NCBI GenBank assembly: GCA_012841485.1
Contig: DUUU01000110.1
Span: 1-33,320 of the forward strand
Reading direction: 5' to 3'
DNA: 33,320 bases
DNA from: Armatimonadota bacterium
GTDB taxonomy: Bacteria; Armatimonadota; JAAZEB01
The notes under the pieces are model-generated. The model was not told the origin of the DNA. It made no database searches and saw nothing but the letters and a program-made list of their open reading frames with translations. Every line of letters starts with the position of its first letter. Position 1 is the first letter of the stretch. Below are positions 25,121 through 32,532 of the stretch, piece after piece. Made by a program: the position numbers and the translations under genes.

Positions 25121-28100
25121 TCAGGCCGGGCCGCCGCCGAAGCGCACCACGAGCACCGTGATATCATCCACTGGGGAGCCATCGCGGAACTCGCACGCGC
25201 ACCGATAGACCTCATCGGCGATCACCTGAGCCGGTTGATTCACCACCTGCTCGAATGCCGCTCGGATTCGCTCTTTTCCGAACAACTCGCGACCCCGACG
25301 CGACTCGCTCACGCCGTCCGTGAACGCCAGGAGCACGTCGCCGGGAGCTATGGCAATGCTCTTCTCGGCAAACTGAGCGTCGGCAAGGATGCCAAGGAGC
25401 ATCGTGCGGGGGCAGCAGAGCGGAACGCATTCGCCCGTCGCACGGCGCCAGAGGAAAGGATGGGGGTGGCCGGCGTTCACGTAGGTCAGGCGGCAGGCCC
25501 GCGGGTCCCACAGCGCGTAGAAGAGCGTGAGGAAGGCGCCATCTTCCTGGAGCTGGTGGCACAACGCGTGATTGGTGCGCACCACGGCATCGCCCGGAGC
25601 GGGATTCTCCAGCACATAGGCACGCAGGACGTACTTCCCCATCGCGGTCGCCGTCGCCGCGCGCAGGCCCTTTCCGCTCACATCGGCAATCACGATCCCG
25701 AGCCGGCCGTTCTCCAGGGGGATAAAATCGTAGTAGTCGCCCCCGACCTGAGCATGCTCGCCAGCCGGGACGTAAACCCGGCCGATCTCAACCGCGGAGC
25801 CGGCAGGCGGGCGCGCGGGCACGAACGCCTTTTGCAGCGCCTGCGCCACCTGCTGCTCGTGCTGATAGAGCGTCGCGTTCTGGATGGCGATGGCGGCTTG
25901 GGTCGCCAGGGCGCTCAGGAACTTGATCTCCGTATCAGACCACTGGTGGACGGTGGTGCGGTAGACGTTGAGTACCCCGAGCACCTCGGTGGGAGTGGCC
26001 AGCGGCACGCATAGGAGCGCGCGCAACCCCTGCCCCGCCGTGATATCCTGATAGACAAACTCGGAGTGCCGGCGAATATCCGCGATGGCACGCGGGCACC
26101 CGTCGCGCAGGACGGTGCCGATCACGCCCTCCGCGTAGGGCATGCGCAAGCGACCGGCATGGCGGACATCGAGACCGCGCGACGCGGCCACGTACAGATC
26201 ACCGGCATCGCGGTCGACCAGCAGGATGGAGCAGACCTGAGCATGCATGATCCGGGAGACGTGCTCAATGATGCGGTCGAGCACTACCTCCAGATCAAGT
26301 CGCGAGAGAAGCGATTGACCTACTTCGAGGAGAGTGCCCAGCTCCTCCAGGCGCAGGTTGGTATCCTGAAGCAGGCGCTGGTTCTCGATCACAATCGCGG
26401 CCTGCCCAGCAAAGGAGCGGAGGAGCGCCACCTCGCGCCCCCCGAGCGCGCGGGGAACACGCGCATAGACACACAGCGTTCCGCGGAGCCCTTCCTGAGT
26501 GGCAAGCGGGACCGCGAGGAACGAGGCGATTCCCGCCGGTCGGAGGATGTGCCCCTGTGGCCGCTCGCGGACGTCGCCAAGCGCCAGCGGCTCGCCATTG
26601 GTCGCCACCTCACTCGCGAGATCCTGCAACGCTCGCACGGCGGCGGCATCCTCGCTGGTCAGCGACGGCTCGCCCGCGCCGGCCAGAATCCCCATATCCG
26701 TGAGCACGAGCGCGCCGCCATCCATGCCCAGCGCCTGGGCCGCCAGCTCCGCCACGAGCCGGATCACCTCGTGCAGCTCGCTGGCGACGTGCAGTGCGCT
26801 TCCGGTGCGAGCCATCGACGTCTCGAGCTGAGCGCGAGCGTGCTGGCTCGTCTCATAGAGACCGGCGTTGTGGACCGCCAGGGCCGCATGATCCGCGAGC
26901 GCACGCAAGACGCGGAGCTGATCCTCGCTGAAGCGGTAGCGCTCTCGCGTGTAGATGTTCAGCGTGCCGATGGGGCGGTCGTGCAGCATCATCGGCGCGG
27001 CTGCGGCCGAGACCACGCCTCCATAGACGCCGCGCGACGCATCATACGAGCGCAGGTCCCATGCTGCGATGACACGGCGCTCCGTGATGGCGCGCGCGAG
27101 CGGGCTCTCCTCCAGCAACGCGCGCTGCTGCCCAATGTACTCATCGGTCATTCCGCAGGAAGCGCGCACGCTGAGGTAGCCCTCGGCATCCAGAAGCATC
27201 ACGGCGCACACTTCGATCCCCAGCAGATCCTTCGTCTTATCGAGGATCGTTTGCAGCGTGTGGTCGAGATCCAGCGAGGCGTTCAGCTCGTGGGCGACTT
27301 CGCCGATGGCAGCCAGCTCCTCAACGTGCCGTTGCGCTTCGCGATAGAGACGCGCGTTTTCAATGGCAACGGCGGCCTGAGCGGCAATGGCACGCAAAGC
27401 CATCACATCCGAGTTGGTGAAGCGCCGCCGCCGCTGGAAGTTGTCCAGGTAGATGGAGCCAACCACCTCACCGCGCGAGACGATGGGCACGGAGATGGAG
27501 GAGCGCACCACGTGCCCCTGCACCTCGGATTCTGGCCGCGCCTCTAAGTCGCCGACCTGAGTCTCCTCGCCCGCCACGTAGATCGCCTGACGTGTCGCCA
27601 GCGTGTTGCCCGCTTCGGTGCGCACCCGGACACGCTCGCCCCACGACGCCGCCACGGTTGCCGTCCGGCGCTGGGGATCATGCAGCAAGACGCGGGCCCG
27701 CGCCACGCCAAAGAGCCTCGCCGTGCGCTCGGCGACAACCGCGAGGATGCGCGGGAGCTCCAGGGTTCCGGACACCGTGCGGCAGACGTCGAAGACATAC
27801 CGGAGACGGTTGCGCCTGCGGCCTCCAGCCCCTCCGGCGCCATCCTCGGCCTCCCACTCCTCACCAGCGCAGGCGTGCTTGCTGAGCTTGACGGTCGTGC
27901 CATGCCCATCCGAGGTATACTCGACCTTATCGGTGAGCTGCATCATCAGGAGCATGCCGCGTCCGTGAGGAGTCTCAGAGCGGGGCTCCCAGAGGGCGCC
28001 CGGATCGAAGCCCGCCCCTGGATCCGATACTTCCACATGAACCCCGCCCGGCTCGGTCAGAACCCGGACGGATATCTCGGCGCCAGGAATGTTGCCCGCG

Positions 28101-28279
28101 CCATGCTGAATGGCGTTGTTGCACGCCTCCGAGACGGCGAGCAGGAGATCGCCCGCTTCCACCTGCGACAGGCCGGCCCGACGCGCGGTCTCCATCACCG
28201 CGCGACGTACGCTGCTCACATGCTGCAGCCGGGCCGGTATCCGGATTTCACAAGGCTCAGCAGGTAGGTCCACGGTCAC
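25121..28279 (-). CDS. Kinase-domain / 4xGAF / SpoIIE-type PP2C phosphatase
   Basis: A 1052-residue cytoplasmic signalling protein. Residues 10-135 are an RsbW-like HATPase: N-box SEACNNAIQHG (50-60), DPGAGF (86-91) and HGRGML (105-110). Four GAF sensor domains follow at about 165-310, 330-475, 490-635 and 650-805, each ending in the AAxAIxNAxLY-type helix. The C-terminal SpoIIE phosphatase (about 825-1048) has its metal aspartates in GGDYYDF (D848), DVSGKG (D866), FTDGVSE and DDITVLVV. No transmembrane segment is seen. By family logic it could both phosphorylate and dephosphorylate a STAS-domain antagonist in a sigma-factor partner switch, but no STAS or sigma gene is in the window. The start is GTG at 28279 with AAGGG upstream and a strong promoter at 28330-28359. 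Monocistronic. Confidence 0.92.
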   Translation of the reverse strand: MTVDLPAEPCEIRIPARLQHVSSVRRAVMETARRAGLSQVEAGDLLLAVSEACNNAIQHGAGNIPGAEISVRVLTEPGGVHVEVSDPGAGFDPGALWEPRSETPHGRGMLLMMQLTDKVEYTSDGHGTTVKLSKHACAGEEWEAEDGAGGAGGRRRNRLRYVFDVCRTVSGTLELPRILAVVAERTARLFGVARARVLLHDPQRRTATVAASWGERVRVRTEAGNTLATRQAIYVAGEETQVGDLEARPESEVQGHVVRSSISVPIVSRGEVVGSIYLDNFQRRRRFTNSDVMALRAIAAQAAVAIENARLYREAQRHVEELAAIGEVAHELNASLDLDHTLQTILDKTKDLLGIEVCAVMLLDAEGYLSVRASCGMTDEYIGQQRALLEESPLARAITERRVIAAWDLRSYDASRGVYGGVVSAAAAPMMLHDRPIGTLNIYTRERYRFSEDQLRVLRALADHAALAVHNAGLYETSQHARAQLETSMARTGSALHVASELHEVIRLVAELAAQALGMDGGALVLTDMGILAGAGEPSLTSEDAAAVRALQDLASEVATNGEPLALGDVRERPQGHILRPAGIASFLAVPLATQEGLRGTLCVYARVPRALGGREVALLRSFAGQAAIVIENQRLLQDTNLRLEELGTLLEVGQSLLSRLDLEVVLDRIIEHVSRIMHAQVCSILLVDRDAGDLYVAASRGLDVRHAGRLRMPYAEGVIGTVLRDGCPRAIADIRRHSEFVYQDITAGQGLRALLCVPLATPTEVLGVLNVYRTTVHQWSDTEIKFLSALATQAAIAIQNATLYQHEQQVAQALQKAFVPARPPAGSAVEIGRVYVPAGEHAQVGGDYYDFIPLENGRLGIVIADVSGKGLRAATATAMGKYVLRAYVLENPAPGDAVVRTNHALCHQLQEDGAFLTLFYALWDPRACRLTYVNAGHPHPFLWRRATGECVPLCCPRTMLLGILADAQFAEKSIAIAPGDVLLAFTDGVSESRRGRELFGKERIRAAFEQVVNQPAQVIADEVYRCACEFRDGSPVDDITVLVVRFGGGPA

Positions 28280-28329
28280 AGCATCACCCTTCGTGGTGCG
28301 CTACAGTCGCTAGGTCTATCGGCACCCGG

Positions 28330-28359
28330 ATTGTACCCCCTTTCTTGATCGACTGTCAA
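28330..28359 (-). promoter_or_regulatory. Promoter of the SpoIIE-type phosphatase gene
   Basis: On the minus strand TTGACA (28359-28354), 18 bp, TACAAT (28335-28330). The predicted start is near 28323, about 44 nt before the GTG. Housekeeping-type boxes suggest the gene is not under an alternative sigma factor. Confidence 0.82.
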
Positions 28360-28654
28360 GGGGCGTCGGGCGAACGGCATCAGCCCTCGTTGGCCAGAGG
28401 AATACCTCAAGCGTGCGTGCCCATGCTTTCTGATCTTGCCATCAGGCGAACCTGAGAGTGTTTCTTGCCGTCCTAAATATATAGGCCGCAACCAAATCAC
28501 AACACCACCGCGTGGGGTACTGCGGGCAGCCGCAACAACCACGTGGAGCCGCGACGCTTCCATCTGACAGAGTGCCACCGTGCCGGCTTTGAACGCCGTC
28601 GCTCGGCAGGAGATCGGGGGCGCGTGGATCTGGTTGAAAGGAGTCACCGCCACT
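28360..28654. other. Divergent region before the CAP-domain gene
   Basis: About 295 bp without a gene. It contains an A/T island near 28474-28484 (CCTAAATATATAGG, an imperfect palindrome), unusual in this GC-rich DNA and a possible site of DNA opening or protein binding, and a small TCAGG-CGAA-CCTGA hairpin at 28442-28455. No convincing plus-strand promoter was found for the CAP gene. Confidence 0.4.
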
Positions 28655-29323
28655 GTGAAGCGAGCGCCATCCCTTTTCGCCATCCTTCTCGCGCTTCCAC
28701 TCGTGCATGCCACCGCGAGCCCTACGCGGGAGGCCAGGCAGAATCACGCCCTCACGCCCCGCCTTGGGAGCTCCTTCGCGTGCCCCTCTGCTTGGATGAA
28801 AGCCCGGCGCCAGGCCAAAACCGCCGCCCAGCATCCGCGGCGCACGGGCGTCAAGACCTATCGCAGCAGTCGCCTTGACGCGACGAGGAAGCCGGCTCGC
28901 GTGATGACGACGACCGCCATCCTCTCCAGCGATGAGAAGGAGTTCGTGCGCCTCGTGAACGAGGAGCGCGCGCGACGCGGCCTCCGCACGCTCACGGTCG
29001 ACCCGGTTCTCACGGCCGCGGCACGCCAGCACAGCCGCGAGATGGCGGAGCTAGGCTACTTCGACCACTATTCCCCGGTGCGCGGACTGCGCTCGCCCAT
29101 CGAGCGCTACGCCGTCGCCCTGGGTTCTCGGCGTTTCACCTGCGCCGTGGGTGAGAACCTTTTCTACAGCTCGCGACGTGATGTCGCCCTTGGCCACCGC
29201 TCGTTGATGAAGAGCCCAGGGCACCGCGCCAACATCCTGGCCAGTGACTACCGCGCCATCGGCGTCGGCGTCTACCAGGCGCCAAGCGGCGAGTACTACG
29301 CCACGCAGATGTTCCACTCCTGA
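28655..29323 (+). CDS. Secreted CAP/SCP-domain protein (YkwD-like)
   Basis: A 222-residue exported protein. An N-terminal signal peptide (KRAPSLFAILLALPLVHATA) is followed by a basic low-complexity stretch to about residue 90, then a CAP domain to the end: FVRLVNEERARRGLRTL, AARQHSREMAELGYFDHYSP, GENLFYSS and MKSPGHRANILASDYRAIG. The bacterial CAP branch (YkwD) is usually extracellular or periplasmic and its biochemical role is poorly defined. GTG at 28655 has AAAGGAG about 11 bases upstream and puts the signal peptide at the N-terminus. An earlier GTG at 28580 would bury it, so I reject that. Divergent from the phosphatase and convergent with rsmI. Confidence 0.85.
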   Translation: MKRAPSLFAILLALPLVHATASPTREARQNHALTPRLGSSFACPSAWMKARRQAKTAAQHPRRTGVKTYRSSRLDATRKPARVMTTTAILSSDEKEFVRLVNEERARRGLRTLTVDPVLTAAARQHSREMAELGYFDHYSPVRGLRSPIERYAVALGSRRFTCAVGENLFYSSRRDVALGHRSLMKSPGHRANILASDYRAIGVGVYQAPSGEYYATQMFHS

Positions 29324-29332
29324 GGATAGACT

Positions 29333-29434
29333 CCGCGAGAGAGCGCGGCCAACCGGGACGCACGGGAGCGCCGGTGAACACCTCGTGATGCTTTCCGTGC
29401 TTCCCTCTCCCCGTCACCGATCTGAGCCGGGGAG
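29333..29434. terminator. Hairpins between the CAP gene and rsmI
   Basis: CCGCG/CGCGG at 29333-29348 lies ten bases after the CAP stop codon, and CTCCCCG/CGGGGAG at 29407-29434 is about 28 nt beyond the rsmI stop on the other strand. Each is a plausible 3'-end hairpin for the gene it follows. Neither has a U-tract. Confidence 0.4.
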
Positions 29435-29462
29435 CATCGATGCGCGCCGGCGCCTGCGCTCG

Positions 29463-30323
29463 CTACCCACCCCGCTTGCGTTGAACCCACGCCGCGTATA
29501 GCTCCCGCCGGGGGAGATGGCGCTCGGTGGCCACCGCGCGGATGGCATCACGCTCGCTCATGCCCGCGGCAACCCGTTCGGCGATGTCCTCCTCCGGGGA
29601 CATCGCTGGTTCCGCCGGCGGCGGCGCCTCGCCGGGCACCGCGCCGCCGATCACCAGGACGAACTCGCCCTGGGGCGGGTGTTCGCGGAAGTGCTCCAGG
29701 GCTTCGCTCGCCCGCCCGCGCACCACCTCCTCGAAGCGTTTGGTCATCTCGCGAGCCACGGCCACCCGCCGATCTCCCAACACCTGGTAGATCGCCTCGA
29801 GCGTGGCGAGGACGCGCGAGGGGGCCTCGTAGAAGAGGAGGGTGCGCTCCTCGCTGCGGAGTGCCTCCAGGCGGGCCCGTCGCTCGCCCGCGGCGCGAGG
29901 GAGGAAACCCTCAAAGGCAAAACGGCGCGCCGGCAACCCCGAAGCGACGAGGGCCGCGATCACGGCGCTCGGCCCGGGGACCACGACCACGTCAAGGCCC
30001 GCCTCGATGCAGGCTGTGATCAACTCGTCTCCGGGGTCGGAGATGCCGGGGGTTCCGGCATCGGAGACGAGAGCCACGCGCCGGCCTCTGGCCACCTGCT
30101 CCACGATCCACTCCACCTTCCGCGCCTCCGTATGCTGATGATACGACGTGAGTGGCGTGTGGATGTCGAAGTGGGCGAGGAGCTTGCGGGTGACGCGGGT
30201 ATCCTCTGCGGCGATCAGATCCGCATCCTTCAGGACGCGCAACGCGCGCAGAGTGATGTCTTCCAGATTGCCGATCGGCGTCGCGACGACGAAAAGCGTT
30301 CCCGATTCGCTGCTCACAGCCAC
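29463..30323 (-). CDS. rsmI: 16S rRNA (cytidine 2'-O)-methyltransferase RsmI
   Basis: It methylates the ribose of C1402 of 16S rRNA (E. coli numbering) together with RsmH, tuning decoding. The 286 residues equal the E. coli length. Conserved blocks are ATPIGNLEDITLRAL, AAEDTRVTRKLL, LVSDAGTPGISDPGDEL, VVPGPSAVIAALVASG, LLFYEAPSRV and VAREMTKRFEEVVRG. An acidic/proline linker precedes the C-terminal helix-turn segment (ISERD-like MSERDAIRAVA). The frame is open to 30374, which is upstream of the predicted transcription start. GTG at 30323 has GAGGGG five bases away and fits the promoter at 30365-30393. A second GTG two codons on is also possible. Confidence 0.95.
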   Translation of the reverse strand: MAVSSESGTLFVVATPIGNLEDITLRALRVLKDADLIAAEDTRVTRKLLAHFDIHTPLTSYHQHTEARKVEWIVEQVARGRRVALVSDAGTPGISDPGDELITACIEAGLDVVVVPGPSAVIAALVASGLPARRFAFEGFLPRAAGERRARLEALRSEERTLLFYEAPSRVLATLEAIYQVLGDRRVAVAREMTKRFEEVVRGRASEALEHFREHPPQGEFVLVIGGAVPGEAPPPAEPAMSPEEDIAERVAAGMSERDAIRAVATERHLPRRELYAAWVQRKRGG

Positions 30324-30364
30324 ACGTTCCCCTCTCGGCCGGCGCGCACCCGGCCTGCCTGGCC

Positions 30365-30393
30365 ATTCTACCACGGCCCCCGGGCAGCGTCAA
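30365..30393 (-). promoter_or_regulatory. rsmI promoter
   Basis: On the minus strand TTGACG (30393-30388), 17 bp, TAGAAT (30370-30365): one mismatch per box. The predicted start near 30358 gives a 35-nt leader to the GTG at 30323. Confidence 0.75.
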
Positions 30394-30478
30394 CGCCAAC
30401 GCCCATGCCCGATTGGCCTGCGTTGTGCGGGACGGGAAGGGAAGCAGGATTCTGGCGGTATGAAAGGAGCGGCTTGCG

Positions 30479-30682
30479 ATGCCTCGGTATCGAGCACAAG
30501 TGCCCTACACCGATGACCTCGGCCGTGAGCGGTGGGAGTATGTGGAGGTCACCGCCTCCATGTATGACCCGGACGAGCTGGCGCGAGCGGCCAAGGAGGA
30601 ATGGGAGAGGCGCCACCCCGATCGCGTCGGACTCCTGCCCGAGGATCTGGAGTGGGAGCAGATGGACGAGGACGATTGGTAG
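30479..30682 (+). CDS. Small acidic hypothetical protein (67 residues)
   Basis: A 67-residue soluble protein: a beta-like first half (MPRYRAQVPYTDDLGRERWE, then YVEVTASMYDPDELARAA), a charged helix (KEEWERRHPD) and a very acidic, tryptophan-containing tail (LEWEQMDEDDW). No cysteines, no membrane segment. The ATG at 30479 has AAAGGAG nine bases upstream, and the codon composition follows its neighbours, so it is probably real. I do not recognise the family. The aromatic/acidic tail could be a protein-interaction or DNA-mimic feature, which is speculation. It is divergent from rsmI and convergent with the 51-residue zinc-knuckle gene, sharing a long dyad at 30716-30769. Confidence 0.7.
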   Translation: MPRYRAQVPYTDDLGRERWEYVEVTASMYDPDELARAAKEEWERRHPDRVGLLPEDLEWEQMDEDDW

Positions 30683-30715
30683 TCTTGGTCCAAAGCGCGT
30701 GCTGCGGCCAAACGA

Positions 30716-30769
30716 AAGAGGGAAGGCAGTGAGGGGATGCGCTCTAGCGCCTCCACCGCCTTCCCTCTT
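30716..30769. terminator. Long dyad between two tiny convergent genes
   Basis: AAGAGGGAAGGC (30716-30727) and GCCTTCCCTCTT (30758-30769) are perfect complements. The interior continues pairing (GTGAGG/CCTCCAC region) and is capped by GCGCT-CT-AGCGC. It is a nearly complete 54-nt hairpin placed to end transcripts from both sides. The minus strand continues with a weak TTTCGTTT tract. Confidence 0.7.
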
Positions 30770-30795
30770 CCCAGAAACACTCCCCGGTCTTTTGT

Positions 30796-30951
30796 TCAGA
30801 CCTTCTCGTGGCAGGTAAGCACGAGGCGCTTCTTGCCACCATCAAGCATGAGGACCGGCTTGCTCGGCTTGCCACACTCGCGGCAGATGTTCGCCTTGCC
30901 ATCGCCGATGCGGGAGTTCTTGCTCTTCTTGCCCTCGTCACCCTTCGCCAT
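30796..30951 (-). CDS. 51-residue zinc-knuckle protein
   Basis: A very short gene: MAKGDEGKKSKNSRIGD, then ICRECGKPSKPVLMLDGGK and a C-terminal LTCHEKV. The CRECG knuckle plus a terminal Cys-His pair suggests one zinc site of the C-C-C-H type. The N-terminal 20 residues are lysine-rich, as in nucleic-acid-binding or ribosome-associated proteins. The ATG at 30951 has AAAGGA seven bases upstream, and the 30796-30798 stop is followed 27 nt later by a strong dyad. The cysteine spacing, ribosome site and composition make it likely real. I do not recognise the family. It resembles in plan the 58-residue protein at 8981-9157. Confidence 0.7.
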   Translation of the reverse strand: MAKGDEGKKSKNSRIGDGKANICRECGKPSKPVLMLDGGKKRLVLTCHEKV

Positions 30952-31254
30952 TGCTCTATCCTTTCGTTAGGTCATCTCAAGCGGCATCATGCCGTCCGAC
31001 TGCCCCCCTCGGATCCCCAGGGGGATCCAGAGGCGGATGCACAGGTGCCTGGTGTAGGTCCGCGGATGACCTGCCCAGGCAAGGCCCATGCCATATCGTT
31101 GCACCGCGCGTCTCTCCCCCGGGCACACACCCCTCCGGTGCCTGCCTTCCGTGATGGCATGGTGGAGACCCGGCAGCCGCGCGCCTGCGATGGGCAGAGA
31201 CACGGTTCAGTATCGCGGGAACGCCGCGGTGGGGGATCCTCCGCCACCACGCAC
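30952..31254. other. Intergenic region with a perfect hairpin
   Basis: About 300 bp between the tRNA terminator and the 51-residue gene. It contains GGATCCCC-AG-GGGGATCC (31011-31028), extended by CCTC/GAGG with one bulged A (31007-31033), and a GGCAT-C-ATGCC dyad near 30983. These lie upstream of the 51-residue gene on its strand and could regulate it. Open frames here look like shadows. Confidence 0.45.
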
Positions 31255-31284
31255 AAAAAAAGCCCCGTCCGCAGTTGCGGAGGG
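31255..31284 (-). terminator. Intrinsic terminator of the tRNA-Arg transcript
   Basis: On the minus strand CCCTCCGC-AACT-GCGGA(C)GGG forms a stem of about 8 bp with one bulge, followed by GC and seven Ts (the As at 31255-31261). It lies about 72 nt past the tRNA 3' end. Confidence 0.85.
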
Positions 31285-31356
31285 ACCTTTGACGCGGAAC
31301 GAACGCGGTGATCGCCAGAGGACTGCTGCGACTCTCGAAACCGATGAGTCCGATGC

Positions 31357-31432
31357 TGGCGCCCTCGGAGGGATTCGAACCCCCGACTCAGGGCTTAGGA
31401 AGCCCCAGCTCTATCCCCTGAGCTACGAGGGC
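31357..31432 (-). tRNA. tRNA-Arg, anticodon CCU
   Basis: A complete cloverleaf of 73 nt plus an encoded CCA (31357-31359). The acceptor pairs GCCCTCG (5', from 31432) with CGAGGGC. The D arm is GCTC/GAGC, the anticodon arm GGGGC-TTCCTAA-GCCCT has CCT at positions 34-36, the variable loop is 5 nt, and the T arm has loop TTCGAAT. It reads the AGG arginine codon. The discriminator base is G. It is transcribed from the promoter at 31575-31604 and ends at the terminator at 31255-31284, so it is a single-tRNA unit with an unusually long 5' leader. Confidence 0.96.
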
Positions 31433-31574
31433 ACTCAAGACTCTCCCGGCTCGCTACCCGCACCTAGCATTCCCGCGCCACGCTTGATCGTTCGCACTCT
31501 GCCGGCGATAGCAGCTCGCATCCGCCGAATCAGAACCACGCACGCCAACGCGCGCACCTCTCTGCAACAGGGCT

Positions 31575-31604
31575 ATTATAGGGCATCCCGCCCAAATGTG
31601 TCAA
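31575..31604 (-). promoter_or_regulatory. tRNA-Arg promoter, consensus boxes
   Basis: On the minus strand TTGACA (31604-31599), 18 bp, TATAAT (31580-31575). The predicted start near 31568 leaves about 136 nt of leader before the mature tRNA. I found no second RNA gene in that leader. Confidence 0.82.
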
Positions 31605-31707
31605 GCGAATCAGGGAGCAAATCCCACGTACGCGCTCTTCGTGCCAGGCACCCCATCGGCCGCATAGCGCAGGAGCGGCTCTCCCGGACCACGAATCTCT
31701 ATCCGAT

Positions 31708-32532
31708 ATGGAAGTCATCGATGGGATCAAGCATCCCGCCTACAAGCACGCTCTCTCGCTGACGCGCCCCGCCGAACGGATGCAGAGTGGACTCTACCTC
31801 GTCGAGACGGCCAACTTCGTCCACCAGGCGCTTGCGTCCCCCGCGGAGGTGCTCAGTGTCTTTGCCACTCGCGACGAAGCCGGCAGCTTCTCCGACGGAT
31901 GTGCGGCGCGTGGCATCCCCCTCTACGTCGTGAGCTCGGGGTTGATCCACAAACTGGTGGGTACCAGCTATGAGGTGGCCGTCACCGCGATCTGCGTGGT
32001 CCGGCAGCGTCGGCGCACCCTCGAATCGCTTGGGGGGAATCAAACGCTGATCCTGGCCGGCGAAGAGATCCAGGACCCGCGCAACGTCGGCGTCCTGGTG
32101 CGCACCGCCGAGGCCGCGGGCTGCTCGGCGCTACTCCTCTCCGCGGATTCCGCCGAGGCGTACTCTCGCCCGGCCGTGCGATCTTCCACCGGTTCGATCC
32201 TCCGCCTGCCGATCTGCCTGGCTCCCGATCTCCCGGCAGCCCTCCGGTCGCTGCGCCAACGCGGCTTCCACGTGATTGCCAGCTCGGCGCGAGCGCCTCA
32301 GACGCTCTACGCCGGCGCGCTCTCGCGCCGGCCGCTGGTCGTGGTCGTCGGCAACGAGACGAACGGAATGACGGAGGCCGCCCGTGCCGAGGCAAGCGAG
32401 TTTGTCTCGCTGCCCATGGCCCCAGGCGGCCCCTCATCGCTCAACGTCACCGTAGCCGCCGGCGTGCTCCTCTATGAGGCCGGCAGGCAGTCACAAATGG
32501 CAGGCGAGCAAGAGCACCCTGCGGATCAATAG
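31708..32532 (+). CDS. TrmH/SpoU-family RNA 2'-O-methyltransferase
   Basis: It methylates a ribose in rRNA or tRNA using S-adenosylmethionine through a trefoil-knot fold. The 274 residues show an N-terminal substrate-binding domain (GLYLVETANFVHQAL) and three SpoU motifs: motif 1 EIQDPRNVGVLVRTAEAAG, motif 2 VVVVGNETNGMTEA (a variant of the usual GxExxGL) and motif 3 PMAPGGPSSLNVTVAAGVLL. The target nucleotide cannot be assigned. The ATG at 31708 has no clear ribosome site, so a leaderless or weakly initiated message is possible. Its stop overlaps the 3' end of the opposing creatininase gene by seven bases. Confidence 0.9.
   Translation: MEVIDGIKHPAYKHALSLTRPAERMQSGLYLVETANFVHQALASPAEVLSVFATRDEAGSFSDGCAARGIPLYVVSSGLIHKLVGTSYEVAVTAICVVRQRRRTLESLGGNQTLILAGEEIQDPRNVGVLVRTAEAAGCSALLLSADSAEAYSRPAVRSSTGSILRLPICLAPDLPAALRSLRQRGFHVIASSARAPQTLYAGALSRRPLVVVVGNETNGMTEAARAEASEFVSLPMAPGGPSSLNVTVAAGVLLYEAGRQSQMAGEQEHPADQ

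Noticed and set aside
28474..28487. CCTAAATATATAGG, resembling a CArG box or a -10 region
   Set aside because: CArG boxes are eukaryotic, and no -35 box is found at a usable distance. Kept only as an A/T island in the intergenic note.
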